Assembly: GCF_024199795.1 (NCBI RefSeq)
Contig: NZ_JANADK010000001.1
Span: 496,001 to 560,000, forward strand
From: Bradyrhizobium sp. CCGB01
GTDB lineage: Bacteria > Pseudomonadota > Alphaproteobacteria > Rhizobiales > Xanthobacteraceae
Direction of reading: 5' to 3'
Length of the DNA: 64,000 bases
Below, in pieces: positions 28,667 through 37,370 of the stretch. The number at the start of each line of letters is the position of its first letter. Position 1 is the stretch's first letter. Below the pieces are notes generated by a model. It worked only from the letters and a program-made list of their open reading frames with translations. It was not told where the DNA came from and did not search any database. The position numbers and the translations under genes were made by a program.

Positions 28667-28785
28667 CGCGACGCCCGATCAAGAACACGAACTCCTTCTC
28701 GGGCGCCGACGCAGGTCGGGTACCGGGAGTGGAGGGCGTTGAGGTTGAGACGATGATGAGCCATGATGTCTTGTAGCCGATACAA

Positions 28786-28806
28786 TATAATATGTATCAT
28801 GATACA
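28786..28806 (+). promoter_or_regulatory. Promoter -10 box with overlapping 14-bp palindrome
   Basis: A consensus TATAAT lies at 28786-28791 and a perfect palindrome TGTATCATGATACA follows at 28793-28806, covering the expected transcription start. It is in the 0.18 kb divergent gap between the recombinase and the HTH regulator. A repressor bound there would block the rightward promoter; the adjacent HTH protein is the obvious candidate. No good -35 box is visible. Confidence 0.5.
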
Positions 28807-28845
28807 AGTAAATTTGCGCCGCGAATCACGGTTAACGAACCGCAA

Positions 28846-29925
28846 ATGATCGATCCTAAGAAAAATGCTCGTAAAACCAAGGACTTCGGAGATCCTCGGT
28901 TGGGCAAACTTCTGGCGGCGGCCCGCAAGAGGGCTGGGTTTTCGTCGGCCGCAGCTGCTGCGCTGGCCTATGGGTGGCCCGAAGCCTCTCTACGGGCGCA
29001 TGAGCGGGGAGGCCGAAAGATCGGGGCTTCCGACGCGGAAAAGTACGAAGCTGCTTTCGGCCTTCCAGCAGGAAGTCTCCAAGACCGGCACCTAGCGGGG
29101 TACCAACTCGGCGAGCTGACCCGGGCACAGCTTTCCAGGCTCAAAGATTCGCCTATCGAAGACAACAGCTCGTCGAACGAGCAGGTGGGACTTCGCCTGA
29201 AGATAGCACGCAAACTGCGTGGCTTCGAAACCGTCGCTGCTGCCGCTAAAGAATTCGGGTTTGCGCACCCCACCCTGGCCGCGCACGAGGCTGGCACCAA
29301 TCGGGTGAGCGAATTGATGGCGCTGGCGTACGCGTCAGCCTACGGCATCAGCTCGCTCTGGCTTCTAAAAGGCATTCAGCCATCCGGTCTCGGGGCGCGC
29401 GTTGACCAGCGTTTGGCCGTGCAGCCGAGCCTTGAGACCATAAGCTTTCGCGAGGTTCGGAGCCTCGCCGAAAGAGAGACTCCCCCCGATTACTTTGAGG
29501 TCCGTAAACTTGTTGAGGAGGCAATCCACAAACAGAGAGTCTCTGCATCAGACGCTGATGATATCCCTGAGGCGAATCCGGACCAGTTCGGGCCGTCGGG
29601 CCCGAACGAAGGAGCGATAGCCAGCACACGACGTTGGAGACTTCCCAAAGGATTCGTTTCGAATATGCTTTCGGCGAATCCCTCCCGAGTGGTGGCAGTA
29701 GCGGTCGATGTCCCGAATGAAGGCCTCAAAATTGGAGACCGAGTCTTCGTTGATACTGGACGCCGTGATGTTGGACTGGGAGGACAGTTCGCATACTCCT
29801 ATGGCAAGGGGCATCTCATCGTCCGAACTCATCCCATGGGGCAACATGCGATTCCGGTGGAACAAACCGGGGTGCTCATCGGAAGAGTCGTGGCAGTATT
29901 TGTGCGAATGCAAGTTCACGATTGA
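28846..29925 (+). CDS. Regulator with two XRE-like HTH domains and an S24/LexA-like tail
   Basis: A 359-residue protein. Two similar helix-turn-helix units are visible: about residues 15-75 (LGKLLAAARKRAGFSSAAAAA with SLRAHERGGR) and about 115-180 (LRLKIARKLRGFETVAAAAKEFG with LAAHEAGTNR). The C-terminus (about 275-355; VDVPNEGLKIGDRVFVDTG to FAYSYGKGHLIVRTHP) has the strand pattern of the S24/LexA peptidase fold, but I do not see the usual serine in a GxSM motif, so self-cleavage is doubtful. The likely start is ATG 28846, because a TATAAT box at 28786 would place transcription start within the earlier candidate ATG (28792). Divergent from the serine recombinase, it probably controls the element's own genes. 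Confidence 0.65.
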   Translation: MIDPKKNARKTKDFGDPRLGKLLAAARKRAGFSSAAAAALAYGWPEASLRAHERGGRKIGASDAEKYEAAFGLPAGSLQDRHLAGYQLGELTRAQLSRLKDSPIEDNSSSNEQVGLRLKIARKLRGFETVAAAAKEFGFAHPTLAAHEAGTNRVSELMALAYASAYGISSLWLLKGIQPSGLGARVDQRLAVQPSLETISFREVRSLAERETPPDYFEVRKLVEEAIHKQRVSASDADDIPEANPDQFGPSGPNEGAIASTRRWRLPKGFVSNMLSANPSRVVAVAVDVPNEGLKIGDRVFVDTGRRDVGLGGQFAYSYGKGHLIVRTHPMGQHAIPVEQTGVLIGRVVAVFVRMQVHD

Positions 29926-30373
29926 ACTGGGTCGATCCGCGCAGCACGACCTCAGGTCGAACCGCTCTCGTTTGAGGACTTGTTTGCGACGTCTTTGCAC
30001 AATTTGCGCCGCCGCTCGGCTCTATCGCCAAGTTGCCGCTCGACGTCGGCCTTGGCCATTACCGCCAGCAGGATACGCATCAGTTCTCTCCGCCTCACAT
30101 CCGAACTCGGCGTTTCGCTGAGGCGTGGATCGACCGCGTTCGAACTTGTGTATACTATTCGGACTCTTGAGGACGTCTGCAGCGTCTTGTTGGGAATCAT
30201 CGACCATTCCGGTGTGATTGTTGAGCCAGAATCTCAGCTCGCCCGTCCCCGAAAAAGTTTACGCTCTTGATCGCGCAGGTGAGATGCGTTCGACCGAACG
30301 GATATTATCAAAGTCAGTCGATTGATGAGGGGGCAGCCCCATAGCCGGCTTGTGCGTCGGCAAAGTCCCCATA
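29926..30373. other. Convergent gap with little content
   Basis: Between the HTH regulator and the FtsH-like gene. Apart from one doubtful small frame at 29952-30080 I see no gene, repeat or terminator with a clear U-tract. Confidence 0.5.
29952..30080 (-). CDS. Possible small ORF, 42 residues
   Basis: An ATG at 30080 is preceded by GGAGAG at suitable spacing and opens a 42-residue, highly charged frame (ADVERQLGDRAERRRKLC). A longer reading from 30200 lacks a ribosome binding site. The composition is protein-like, but there is no family match that I know and the frame is short, so it may be chance. Confidence 0.22.
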   Translation of the reverse strand: MRILLAVMAKADVERQLGDRAERRRKLCKDVANKSSNESGST

Positions 30374-32476
30374 CTAATCATACGAGCTTTCCCTCGTATC
30401 GTTCTTCAACGAACCGCTTTGCACGTGATGCCTTTTGAGGAGTTCGCCAATCGCAGCGCGATCGAGGTAGCCCGTCGCCTCCAATCGCCGTGCCACCGCT
30501 TCTACGGCTTCTCGGTTGTTTGCGATTAGTTCGCGCGCACGTATCAAGCAACGATCCAGGCGTTTCGTGATCAAAGCTACGATGGATGGATCGTGAAGAA
30601 GCATTTCGGTCGCTCGGTCCGCGAAATGCGCCACTCCGATCACTCCGAAGCCGAACTTGAGTTCAAGGTCGACTGCCGCTTGGGTAGCTCGCGAAAAATC
30701 ACTATCATCGCCAATGCCGGCGCCCGCAGTCGCCTCAGACGAGCCCAGTAAAATCTCTTCGGCGGCACGGCCGGCCAGAAGGGCTGTGATGTAGTTTTCG
30801 ATGCCTGCCCGGGTTTGGGAGTTAGCCCGCGAAAGCTCGACGCGCGTCGCCCCACCGTGATCTAGAATCGTCAACGCCTGCGGTTCGAAAACGGCCAGAG
30901 CCACGCCGGAGACAACGTGTCCGGCTTCGTGGATGGAACAGGATCGCCTGAGGTTTTGTGGCATTCCTTCGCGTCCAGATCTGACCTCGTGGAGGACATC
31001 TTCCAACATGAGCTCGCGCCTGCAGCGGCGAGCGCGCGACTTCGCCCGCCGGACCCATGCCTCGACGTCCGCGCCGGTTTTTCCGGCGGCGGCGAGCGCG
31101 GCAGGCATCAGATCGACATTGGGCAAAGCGTCTGGGCCGAGATGAAAGCGGAAGATCGCGGTGAGGCTCTCGGCGTCGGGCAGTTCGATCTCGATCGTGC
31201 GGTCGAGGCGCCCCGCGCGACGTACAGCCGCGTCGATGTGCTCGGGGTGATTTGTTGCGCCGATCACGACCACGCCGGGGCGCTCTTCGATGCCTGCTAA
31301 CAGCTCCAAGAGTAGATTGACGATCTGGGTCCAATACTCCTTGTACTCGGTCGTCAGGGTTGCGCGATCCGAGATTCCGTCCAATTCGTCGATAAATAGA
31401 ATGCACGGCGCAAGTTTGCGCGCCTGCGAGAATGCTTCCTTGATGGCCGCTAGTGTACCGGACAGATAGGCCGCTGCATTCCAGTCTGCGACTGACGTGG
31501 CCACAAGGGGGACACCTGCAGACTTCGCCACCGCGCGGGCGAATTGCGTCTTGCCTACGCCAGGCGGGCCGACCAGCAGAAGGCCCTTTTCGATACATTC
31601 CCAATCGAGCCATCCTGCTCGGTACTCGCGCAAGTCCGCGACGAGATTCAATCCCCATTCGCGTGCCGCACCGTAGCCCGCAAGTTCCTCCAACCCGGGA
31701 CCGCGATGGTCGAAGAACGATTTCGTCGAGACGATCTTTTCCAGGCGCTTCACGCAATCGTCAGCCGTGCGATCCGAGCGAACTGCGAGCGTTAGGTCTG
31801 CGATGTCCACTGCGCGGACAACTTGCTCGTCCACCGCTGCGTTCGGAAGCTTTCCGGTCACGGCTTCGATCACCAGCGCGATTGCGGAAGCGTCGAGCTG
31901 GCTGAGCGAAAGGTGATGTTCGGCTGCGCGGAGCAGATCGCGCGGCAGGTGTCGGCGGGGATCCGGTGCAGCACCGAAGATCGGCGCGCGAGCATGCAGA
32001 GCCTTCGCAATCGTGTCGTTCCCCCGCTCCGATTTGTGTTCGGTCGATGTTCCATCCCGCGCTAGCAACAATACCGGACGCGTATACCGATCCTCGTCGA
32101 AGGAGCGATCGTCGAGTACTTTCGCCTCGGAGCCGAAGGCGCACGTCTTTAGGACTTGCCGAACGAGAGAAACCACCTCAGCGCCGTGCGTGGCGAGCGC
32201 CACGACCGGGCAACCGCGGCGCAACTCGCGAGTGAGCCCGGCGAGCGGCTCGATTGCACGTGCGACTAGGACCGCCGCGGCCGCCAGGTCCGCCCGGATC
32301 GATGTCCTTCCCACCGACTCGGGGGCGGTCGACAAATCGTCGATCAGACGCTCGATCGGATCGTCGGGATCGCCGCTTCGCAGGAGCGGCCCACTGTTCG
32401 TGCCAGCCTCGGCGGCTAACATATCGAGGTAGGCACGTGCGAGAAGATCGCGCGGAGCCGTCAGTTGCAAGTTCAT
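30374..32476 (-). CDS. Soluble FtsH-like AAA+ zinc metalloprotease
   Basis: A 700-residue protein. Residues 1 to about 250 are an unrecognised helical region without membrane segments. An AAA+ module follows with Walker A GPPGVGKT (303-310), Walker B CILFIDELD (358-366) and the second-region motif AVRRAGRLDRTIEIELP. The C-terminal part is an M41-type peptidase with HEAGH (516-520) and a likely third zinc ligand in GIGDDSDFSRAT (Asp593). FtsH itself is membrane-bound; here the anchor is missing, so it is a cytoplasmic relative. The start at 32476 is fixed by GGAGGG 5 bp upstream; the much longer open frame before it is not coding-like. It is downstream of a TnsA-like gene on the same strand. 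The substrate is unknown. Confidence 0.82.
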   Translation of the reverse strand: MNLQLTAPRDLLARAYLDMLAAEAGTNSGPLLRSGDPDDPIERLIDDLSTAPESVGRTSIRADLAAAAVLVARAIEPLAGLTRELRRGCPVVALATHGAEVVSLVRQVLKTCAFGSEAKVLDDRSFDEDRYTRPVLLLARDGTSTEHKSERGNDTIAKALHARAPIFGAAPDPRRHLPRDLLRAAEHHLSLSQLDASAIALVIEAVTGKLPNAAVDEQVVRAVDIADLTLAVRSDRTADDCVKRLEKIVSTKSFFDHRGPGLEELAGYGAAREWGLNLVADLREYRAGWLDWECIEKGLLLVGPPGVGKTQFARAVAKSAGVPLVATSVADWNAAAYLSGTLAAIKEAFSQARKLAPCILFIDELDGISDRATLTTEYKEYWTQIVNLLLELLAGIEERPGVVVIGATNHPEHIDAAVRRAGRLDRTIEIELPDAESLTAIFRFHLGPDALPNVDLMPAALAAAGKTGADVEAWVRRAKSRARRCRRELMLEDVLHEVRSGREGMPQNLRRSCSIHEAGHVVSGVALAVFEPQALTILDHGGATRVELSRANSQTRAGIENYITALLAGRAAEEILLGSSEATAGAGIGDDSDFSRATQAAVDLELKFGFGVIGVAHFADRATEMLLHDPSIVALITKRLDRCLIRARELIANNREAVEAVARRLEATGYLDRAAIGELLKRHHVQSGSLKNDTRESSYD

Positions 32477-32735
32477 TAATTCCCTCCATCGAGAAAGCAT
32501 AGGTTGGGAGAGCTGAAGCCGATCGGGAACGATGCGCGACAACCGCACTTTGTGTGCGGTGCAGCTGTCATGTAGACGGCGCCCAGGCGGTAGGGTCTGC
32601 CTGCTTTGCTGTACTGGTCGCGCGTGGAGGCTGCTTTCGCGAGCGCGATGGGGCCTCAGATCGTCACAGTGGCCTCGGGCCAAAACTTCGCCCCCGCAGC
32701 GCAGATCATCTTCAGTGGCGACGGCAAACCACGTC

Positions 32736-33326
32736 CTAGCATGCGCGCACGATCGTACGTGGACCCAGAGGCATGTCGCAAATGCTGAGCTGTACCAGAT
32801 CCTCGCAGGCCAAGGCGCATACTGCCGCGAGGATGTCGTTACTCGGTCGGGCACGCTCCTCCAGTTCGAGTATCGATTGCGGACCATCTTCCGCGAGCGC
32901 CGCCGCAATCTTTAGTCGGTCAATTACACATACGTGGTAGCGCTCGTGCGACCAGACTGCGCGGGCGTTGGAGAATAGCGGTTCTCGTCTAATATCGAGT
33001 GCATCGCGTTCGAACAGACGCAGTCCGTTCGACTCAAGCACACCAGAAAGATGTGCTAACTCCCAGTCACTTCGCTGTGGTCGCGTTTCGCAAACCGCAA
33101 GCAGAAAATCGCCGTCCATTCGGTTTAGGACGATGCCGTTTAGCCTTTCTTGACGATCATGCAGGTCCGGAGTCTGCCGGTAGCCGATCGCGCGAACCGA
33201 AGGGTCAAGGCTCGCTTGCGCGAGTGCGTCGCGGACAAGGGTATGGTGAATGGGAATCGCAACTTTGCATTTCGGGCTGGTGAAGAAGGCGGGCGCGGCC
33301 CGTACATGGAGCTGATTGCTACGCAT
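32736..33326 (-). CDS. TnsA-like restriction-endonuclease-fold protein (tentative)
   Basis: A 196-residue protein. The central part (about 62-125) resembles the TnsA N-terminal nuclease: VLNRMDGDFLLAVCETRP could supply Asp71/Asp73 and Glu80, and LFERDALDIRREPLFSNARAVW resembles the TnsA stretch ending in ...NARxL. The usual catalytic lysine of the D-ExK site appears as Arg82, so activity is doubtful. Residues 135-196 look like a winged helix. No TnsB or TnsC gene is nearby, so a Tn7 transposon is not implied; such lone proteins occur in rhizobial accessory DNA. It lies 260 bp upstream of the FtsH-like gene. The ATG at 33326 was chosen because upstream sequence is not protein-like. Confidence 0.45.
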   Translation of the reverse strand: MRSNQLHVRAAPAFFTSPKCKVAIPIHHTLVRDALAQASLDPSVRAIGYRQTPDLHDRQERLNGIVLNRMDGDFLLAVCETRPQRSDWELAHLSGVLESNGLRLFERDALDIRREPLFSNARAVWSHERYHVCVIDRLKIAAALAEDGPQSILELEERARPSNDILAAVCALACEDLVQLSICDMPLGPRTIVRAC

Positions 33327-33767
33327 GGCACAGTGTCCTGAACACGTTGTCGGGAAGGGACGGTGTGACGAGGACGATCGTGGTCGATGAACATGGGCAG
33401 GTTCCTTTCGCTGTGTGATCGAATGCCTATATCGATCGCGAGAAAGGTCTGGAATTGCGACTGCGCCGCAGGGGGCGTTTCCGGAAAGGCCGGATTCGTG
33501 TGCTGAATCTGGTGGCACCTTGGAAAACGACGAGCGCGCGTCGAAGGGTGGACCACCCCTCGGCCACCTGTCACGGCAGTCGGTATTGCTGATCGATGTC
33601 GGCGAGAGCTCTAAGGTGCATTGGCACGTCTCCGCACAATGCTCGCAGGCGAAAAGGCGCCCGACACGTTATAGCGTATCAGATGATTGTGCCGAAGATA
33701 TGGCGGTTAACTCAATCGTGGCGATTTCGTCCGCCCGGTCGGGAACCGATGGGCCGGTATGCCAACC
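33327..33767. other. Gap without recognisable genes
   Basis: No frame here looks like protein, and no repeat or RNA is recognisable. It should contain the promoter of the TnsA-like / FtsH-like transcript. Confidence 0.5.
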
Positions 33768-34016
33768 TTACGAATGTCGCAACTCGAAGAGCTCGGCGAA
33801 GCTCACCTTCAGCGCAGTTGCGATCCTCATGATCGAATCGAGCGTCGGGTTCGCTTCTCCTCGCTCGATTTGACTGACAAGCGCCTGACGAATTCCGGCG
33901 CCCTCGGCCAGATCCCTCTGGGACATGTTCAGAGAAAGCCTTCGCTCTTTGACCTTGCGGCCGAAAGTGTCCCTGAGCTGCGTGCTGTCTGTTACAAAGG
34001 ACTCAGATTCCGTCAC
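33768..34016 (-). CDS. Small XRE-family transcriptional regulator
   Basis: An 82-residue protein that is almost entirely one HTH_3/XRE domain: FGRKVKERRLSLNMSQRDLA followed by IRQALVSQIERGEANPTLDS, with the recognition helix in RQALVSQIERGE. The GTG at 34016 is preceded by GGAGGG 4 bp away; I prefer it to a longer TTG reading from 34232. It is closely similar in the recognition helix and following turn (RQALVS, ANPTL) to the XRE gene at 34776, so the two may be duplicates. Phage- and island-type regulators of this size usually repress neighbouring genes. Confidence 0.82.
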   Translation of the reverse strand: MTESESFVTDSTQLRDTFGRKVKERRLSLNMSQRDLAEGAGIRQALVSQIERGEANPTLDSIMRIATALKVSFAELFELRHS

Positions 34017-34775
34017 GGATCCCTCCAGATAATCCTTCGCTCCGCGACCAAGACTCGAGAGAGGGTCTTGCTCAACTTGCCACGTTTCGGAGGCTGCCGC
34101 CACCGGGACAGAAGTCTGTCGGCAAGGATTATCGTTCGTGAGCAATCCGGCCAGCTCGACCGGCGCTATTCGACGAAAGCGAATCTCGGAAGGAATCGTC
34201 CGGTCGGAGGTGTGAGAGTAGCAGAGCAGCAATGGAGTGTTAGCGGGGCAGCCTAGATAAGATCCCGTCCAAGAGAACGAATCCTATATTCACGACAAGG
34301 GGCGGCTGCCTCTCAACGAGGAAAGCCCTGATGGCCGCTTCGCCTCCACCGTTGTGTCCGAGCGCCATGCGCTATTGCCGTGAAGTAGTATTCCTTTGTG
34401 TCCTTGGCAACCGCTGCCAATCCACTTCGTCAATCGTTCAGTAGGACGTGGCTGAAGATTACCAACCTCCACGGCCAAACGTCCAGCTGATGAGCGAATT
34501 TTTTTTCTGAGCGGCAAATTCATTTTCGCTTCTCGTGACGAGAAGCGCTAAGATGTGATGCATTCTGGGGGCCGGCGCCGAGTTTGCCCTGTTACGAGTG
34601 CCGCATTCTCTGCGGTGCTGGACACAAGTGCCGGCACGCGCTCTCGATGTTGATGTGGGCCACGGCCCGGGCAGCGCGTCGGCTATCCCGATAGTTTGGC
34701 GACACTATGCGCTGGACGCGTATTACACGGTAAAGCGTGTAGCGTAAATTCCGCGCAAATGCATCATCCTGACGG
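34017..34775. other. Divergent gap between two XRE genes
   Basis: About 760 bp between the leftward and rightward XRE genes. I see no convincing gene. It probably carries promoters and operators for the two regulators, though no clear palindrome stood out. Confidence 0.5.
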
Positions 34776-35000
34776 ATGAGGCGACGCAATCCTGCTCATA
34801 CTAAGCGGCTGCTTGCGCGCAACCTGAGGCGGTTGCGGGCCGAAAGATCGTGGTCGCAGCACGATCTCGCCAACGAGGCGAAGGTGCGTCAGGCGCTTGT
34901 CAGCGCACTCGAGCTTGCTCAAGCTAATCCTACGTTAGAGTCGCTGGACAAGATTGCCGCCGCTCTCCGTGTCGATGTTGCCGATCTTGTCGCTGGGTAG
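34776..35000 (+). CDS. Small XRE-family transcriptional regulator
   Basis: A 74-residue single-domain XRE regulator: LARNLRRLRAERSWSQHDLA, then VRQALVSALELAQANPTLES and a C-terminal helix AALRVDVADLVAG. The usual acidic residue after the recognition helix (IERGE in its neighbour at 33768) is replaced by LELAQ. No good ribosome binding site is seen before the ATG. It faces the 1.4 kb gene-poor stretch and then the four-gene conflict-type operon, which it might regulate; that is only positional inference. Confidence 0.78.
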   Translation: MRRRNPAHTKRLLARNLRRLRAERSWSQHDLANEAKVRQALVSALELAQANPTLESLDKIAAALRVDVADLVAG

Positions 35001-36398
35001 CATGGATCGTGCGGCGCAATAGACGGGATCTTGCCCCATACTTACTCGACCAGCTGCGGAGCGGTATTGTCGGACTCGCTCTTAGCCCGTGAGCCTGCTC
35101 AGCGACATCCGGGAGCGGGGCTACAGCGCAAGAAGGAGGACAAGAAAGGGGGGAGCACGCCGCCTGCCAGAAGACCTGTTCGCGGGCGAAGAAAGTCCGG
35201 CGGCGGATACGCTGCGGGACCCTTACACCTCGATCAATGGTTGCTTTACACTTTCGACAAAATGGCCGCAGTGAGCACTACCCGCATAGTGCTCTGCGAT
35301 TCCTGTCAGAGTAAGCAAAGACCCTGGAACTCGCGGCATTTCTGCTGCTGCCGATGGTCGCTTTGTAAGGAAAAGTTCTGTCAAGTTAGGTGACCGGCGG
35401 TGCCGGGTTATTCCGAACTTCTCCCGCGCCGCTACAGGGCTGGCGTTGAATTCGGTCCAGATCTCGTTTCTGGGCCAGAATGGATCCGCCGCGTTGCCTG
35501 ATTTGAGCTGCATTGGGACCTGGTCGCCGCCAAAGGTCGTGCCTACGGGCGCTTGCGCACCGCCGGGGATATTCATATCCGGTCACTTGCGATTTCGCTT
35601 CACTCGCAGGTCCCTCGACATTCCCTGCGTCTTCTCCCTTCGCCGACTTGTTCAATGCGTCTCAAAGGGCAAGCCATCGCGCCGATTCCCGCCGCAGAGG
35701 GGTGCCGCTCGCAGTCTGGCAAGTCGACGGCTGATGGCCGGTACCGGGTCTATCGTTTCGACGGCCATCGCGGTTCCCGGCCGCGGCGGGGACCGTGACG
35801 GTGACAAAGCCTCATCGTCACGCCACGAGGCATTGTATGCCCGCTGACGAGAAGCACGTGACCGCGCTGCACAAGCGAAAGGCGGTCGTGGATGCACGCG
35901 CGGACGGACCGGCTGCGCTCCGCACCGGCGGAAGCGGTCCAGGCGACGCCGCCCACGCCCGAGTTCAAGGTGGCTGATGCCACTCCCGTCCTCAAGACCC
36001 GAGCCGCAGTCTTCGTGCCGTCGTCGCCCGTCGTCCCCATGTCCGCGACGGATCAGCTTACGCCCGCCCCATCCCATCCCGGGCCGGGTCGAGTTGGGGA
36101 TACTTCTGGCGACCGCGGGCTGCCACCGTGTCGGTTGCCGCCTACGCGCCTCGGTCGCCTTTCCCATCGCCGATGACGGCGAGCTGGCTGGCTTGGCGTG
36201 CTGCTGATGGCGTTGGGGCTCGTCTTGGTTTTAGGCTCGAGCCCGACCGTTCGTGGGGCCGTGCTGTTGCGCAGCGCGAGATACGAAGCTGTCTTGCCAA
36301 TGGCCCTCGCTCCTGGGTAGCATGTTGAACCTCGCGTGAGCGAGCGGATATTGGCGTTGATTTGGCTTGGTGCTCACCCTTGGCGGCTCAGGACATCC
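35001..36398. other. 1.4 kb stretch without a convincing gene
   Basis: Many short overlapping frames occur on both strands, but none has good codon pattern, a ribosome binding site and family sequence together. On the + strand a Pro/Thr/Ala-rich frame (about 35892-36170) and a short hydrophobic frame with LLMALGLVLVLGSSP (about 36200-36320, different frame) look like pieces of a decayed exported or membrane protein. No terminator or inverted repeat is obvious. Confidence 0.45.
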
Positions 36399-37370
36399 AT
36401 GAAGCTCGGGCCCTTGGTAGATTTGTTTGTCAGTGTGATCCCATCTAGCGATGGTGCTGCTGCTTTCGCGAAGCGCGCCGGTATAAAGCTAGGGCATGTA
36501 AATCTAGGTGGCCCCGCCATCGATGCGTGGACCAGCCTATTGGACGAAGCTCGGTTAAGGAGCAAAATCGACTTAGTGCTAGAACGCGCGCGTTCCGAGT
36601 TTCCCGAAATAGACTGGTCAAGTGCGCTGAAGGCTGCGCAGTCTGGCGACTTAAGCCCAGTTGTGGGTCGGGATGTCGCTTGGCATGCGGGCGCAGGCGA
36701 GTTCGAAAAAGTAATAGGAGCGCAGCCCACCTTTCTTCCCATCGCCTTTCTGGATGTGGGCCTCCGCGTCTCACGAGCCGTCGGTCGGGTGGCCACTGCG
36801 AATGGTTTGGGCACCGGCTTCCTGATCGAAAACAATCTCCTAATGACGAATAATCACGTGGTCGCGTCAAGGGACAGTGCTGCGTCTGCGTTTGTTGAAT
36901 TCAATTTGCAAGAGACGGCAACGGGTTTGAGTGAGCGCTCGGAACGCTACTCTCTCGATCCGAGCAAAGGCTTTGCCACGTCACCCAAACGAGGCGGAGA
37001 CGATTGGACATTGGTCCGCTTGAAGGGAGATGCAAACAGCCGTTGGGGTGCAATCACGCTAGAGCCGATGCTCGTCCAAAAAGGTGATTACGTGAATATC
37101 ATCCAGCACCCTCTTGGAGGCCCGAAGCAGATTGCACTGTATCACAACGTCGTTGCCTACGTTGATTCTACAAGAATCCAATATCTTACAGATACAATGC
37201 CGGGCTCTTCGGGCTCGCCCGTTTTCGACAGTGAGTGGCGTTTGGTTGCCATGCACCACGCAGGCGGATGGCTAGCGGAGCCGAACGGGCCAGGAAAAAG
37301 CGTTCACTTCAGAAACCAGGGCATCGCGGTTGCCGTGCTTTACGAGGCGTACCTCGGATTCTCGAAATGA
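36399..37370 (+). CDS. EAD1-trypsin-like serine protease (conflict-system effector)
   Basis: A 323-residue protein. Residues 1-80 look like effector-associated domain 1 (EAD1): a helical unit with AAFAKRAGIKLGHVNLGG and AWTSLLDEARLRSKIDLVLE. Residues 125-320 are a trypsin-fold protease with the triad His153 in LMTNNHVVAS, Asp202 in GGDDWTLVRL and Ser271 in MPGSSGSPVF. It has no signal peptide, so it should act inside the cell. In conflict systems described by Aravind's group, EADs connect effectors such as trypsins and caspases to an activating partner through EAD-EAD contact; the next gene also begins with an EAD. I chose ATG 36399 (AGGA upstream) over GTG 36336. The following gene overlaps its stop (ATGA). 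Confidence 0.8.
   Translation: MKLGPLVDLFVSVIPSSDGAAAFAKRAGIKLGHVNLGGPAIDAWTSLLDEARLRSKIDLVLERARSEFPEIDWSSALKAAQSGDLSPVVGRDVAWHAGAGEFEKVIGAQPTFLPIAFLDVGLRVSRAVGRVATANGLGTGFLIENNLLMTNNHVVASRDSAASAFVEFNLQETATGLSERSERYSLDPSKGFATSPKRGGDDWTLVRLKGDANSRWGAITLEPMLVQKGDYVNIIQHPLGGPKQIALYHNVVAYVDSTRIQYLTDTMPGSSGSPVFDSEWRLVAMHHAGGWLAEPNGPGKSVHFRNQGIAVAVLYEAYLGFSK

Noticed and set aside
32736..33326. A Tn7-like transposon
   Set aside because: Only a tentative TnsA-like protein is present; no TnsB, TnsC, TnsD/TniQ or terminal repeats were seen.
35031..36207. Several overlapping frames of 60-130 codons in the gap before the conflict operon
   Set aside because: They lack ribosome binding sites and protein-like composition, and overlap one another on both strands.
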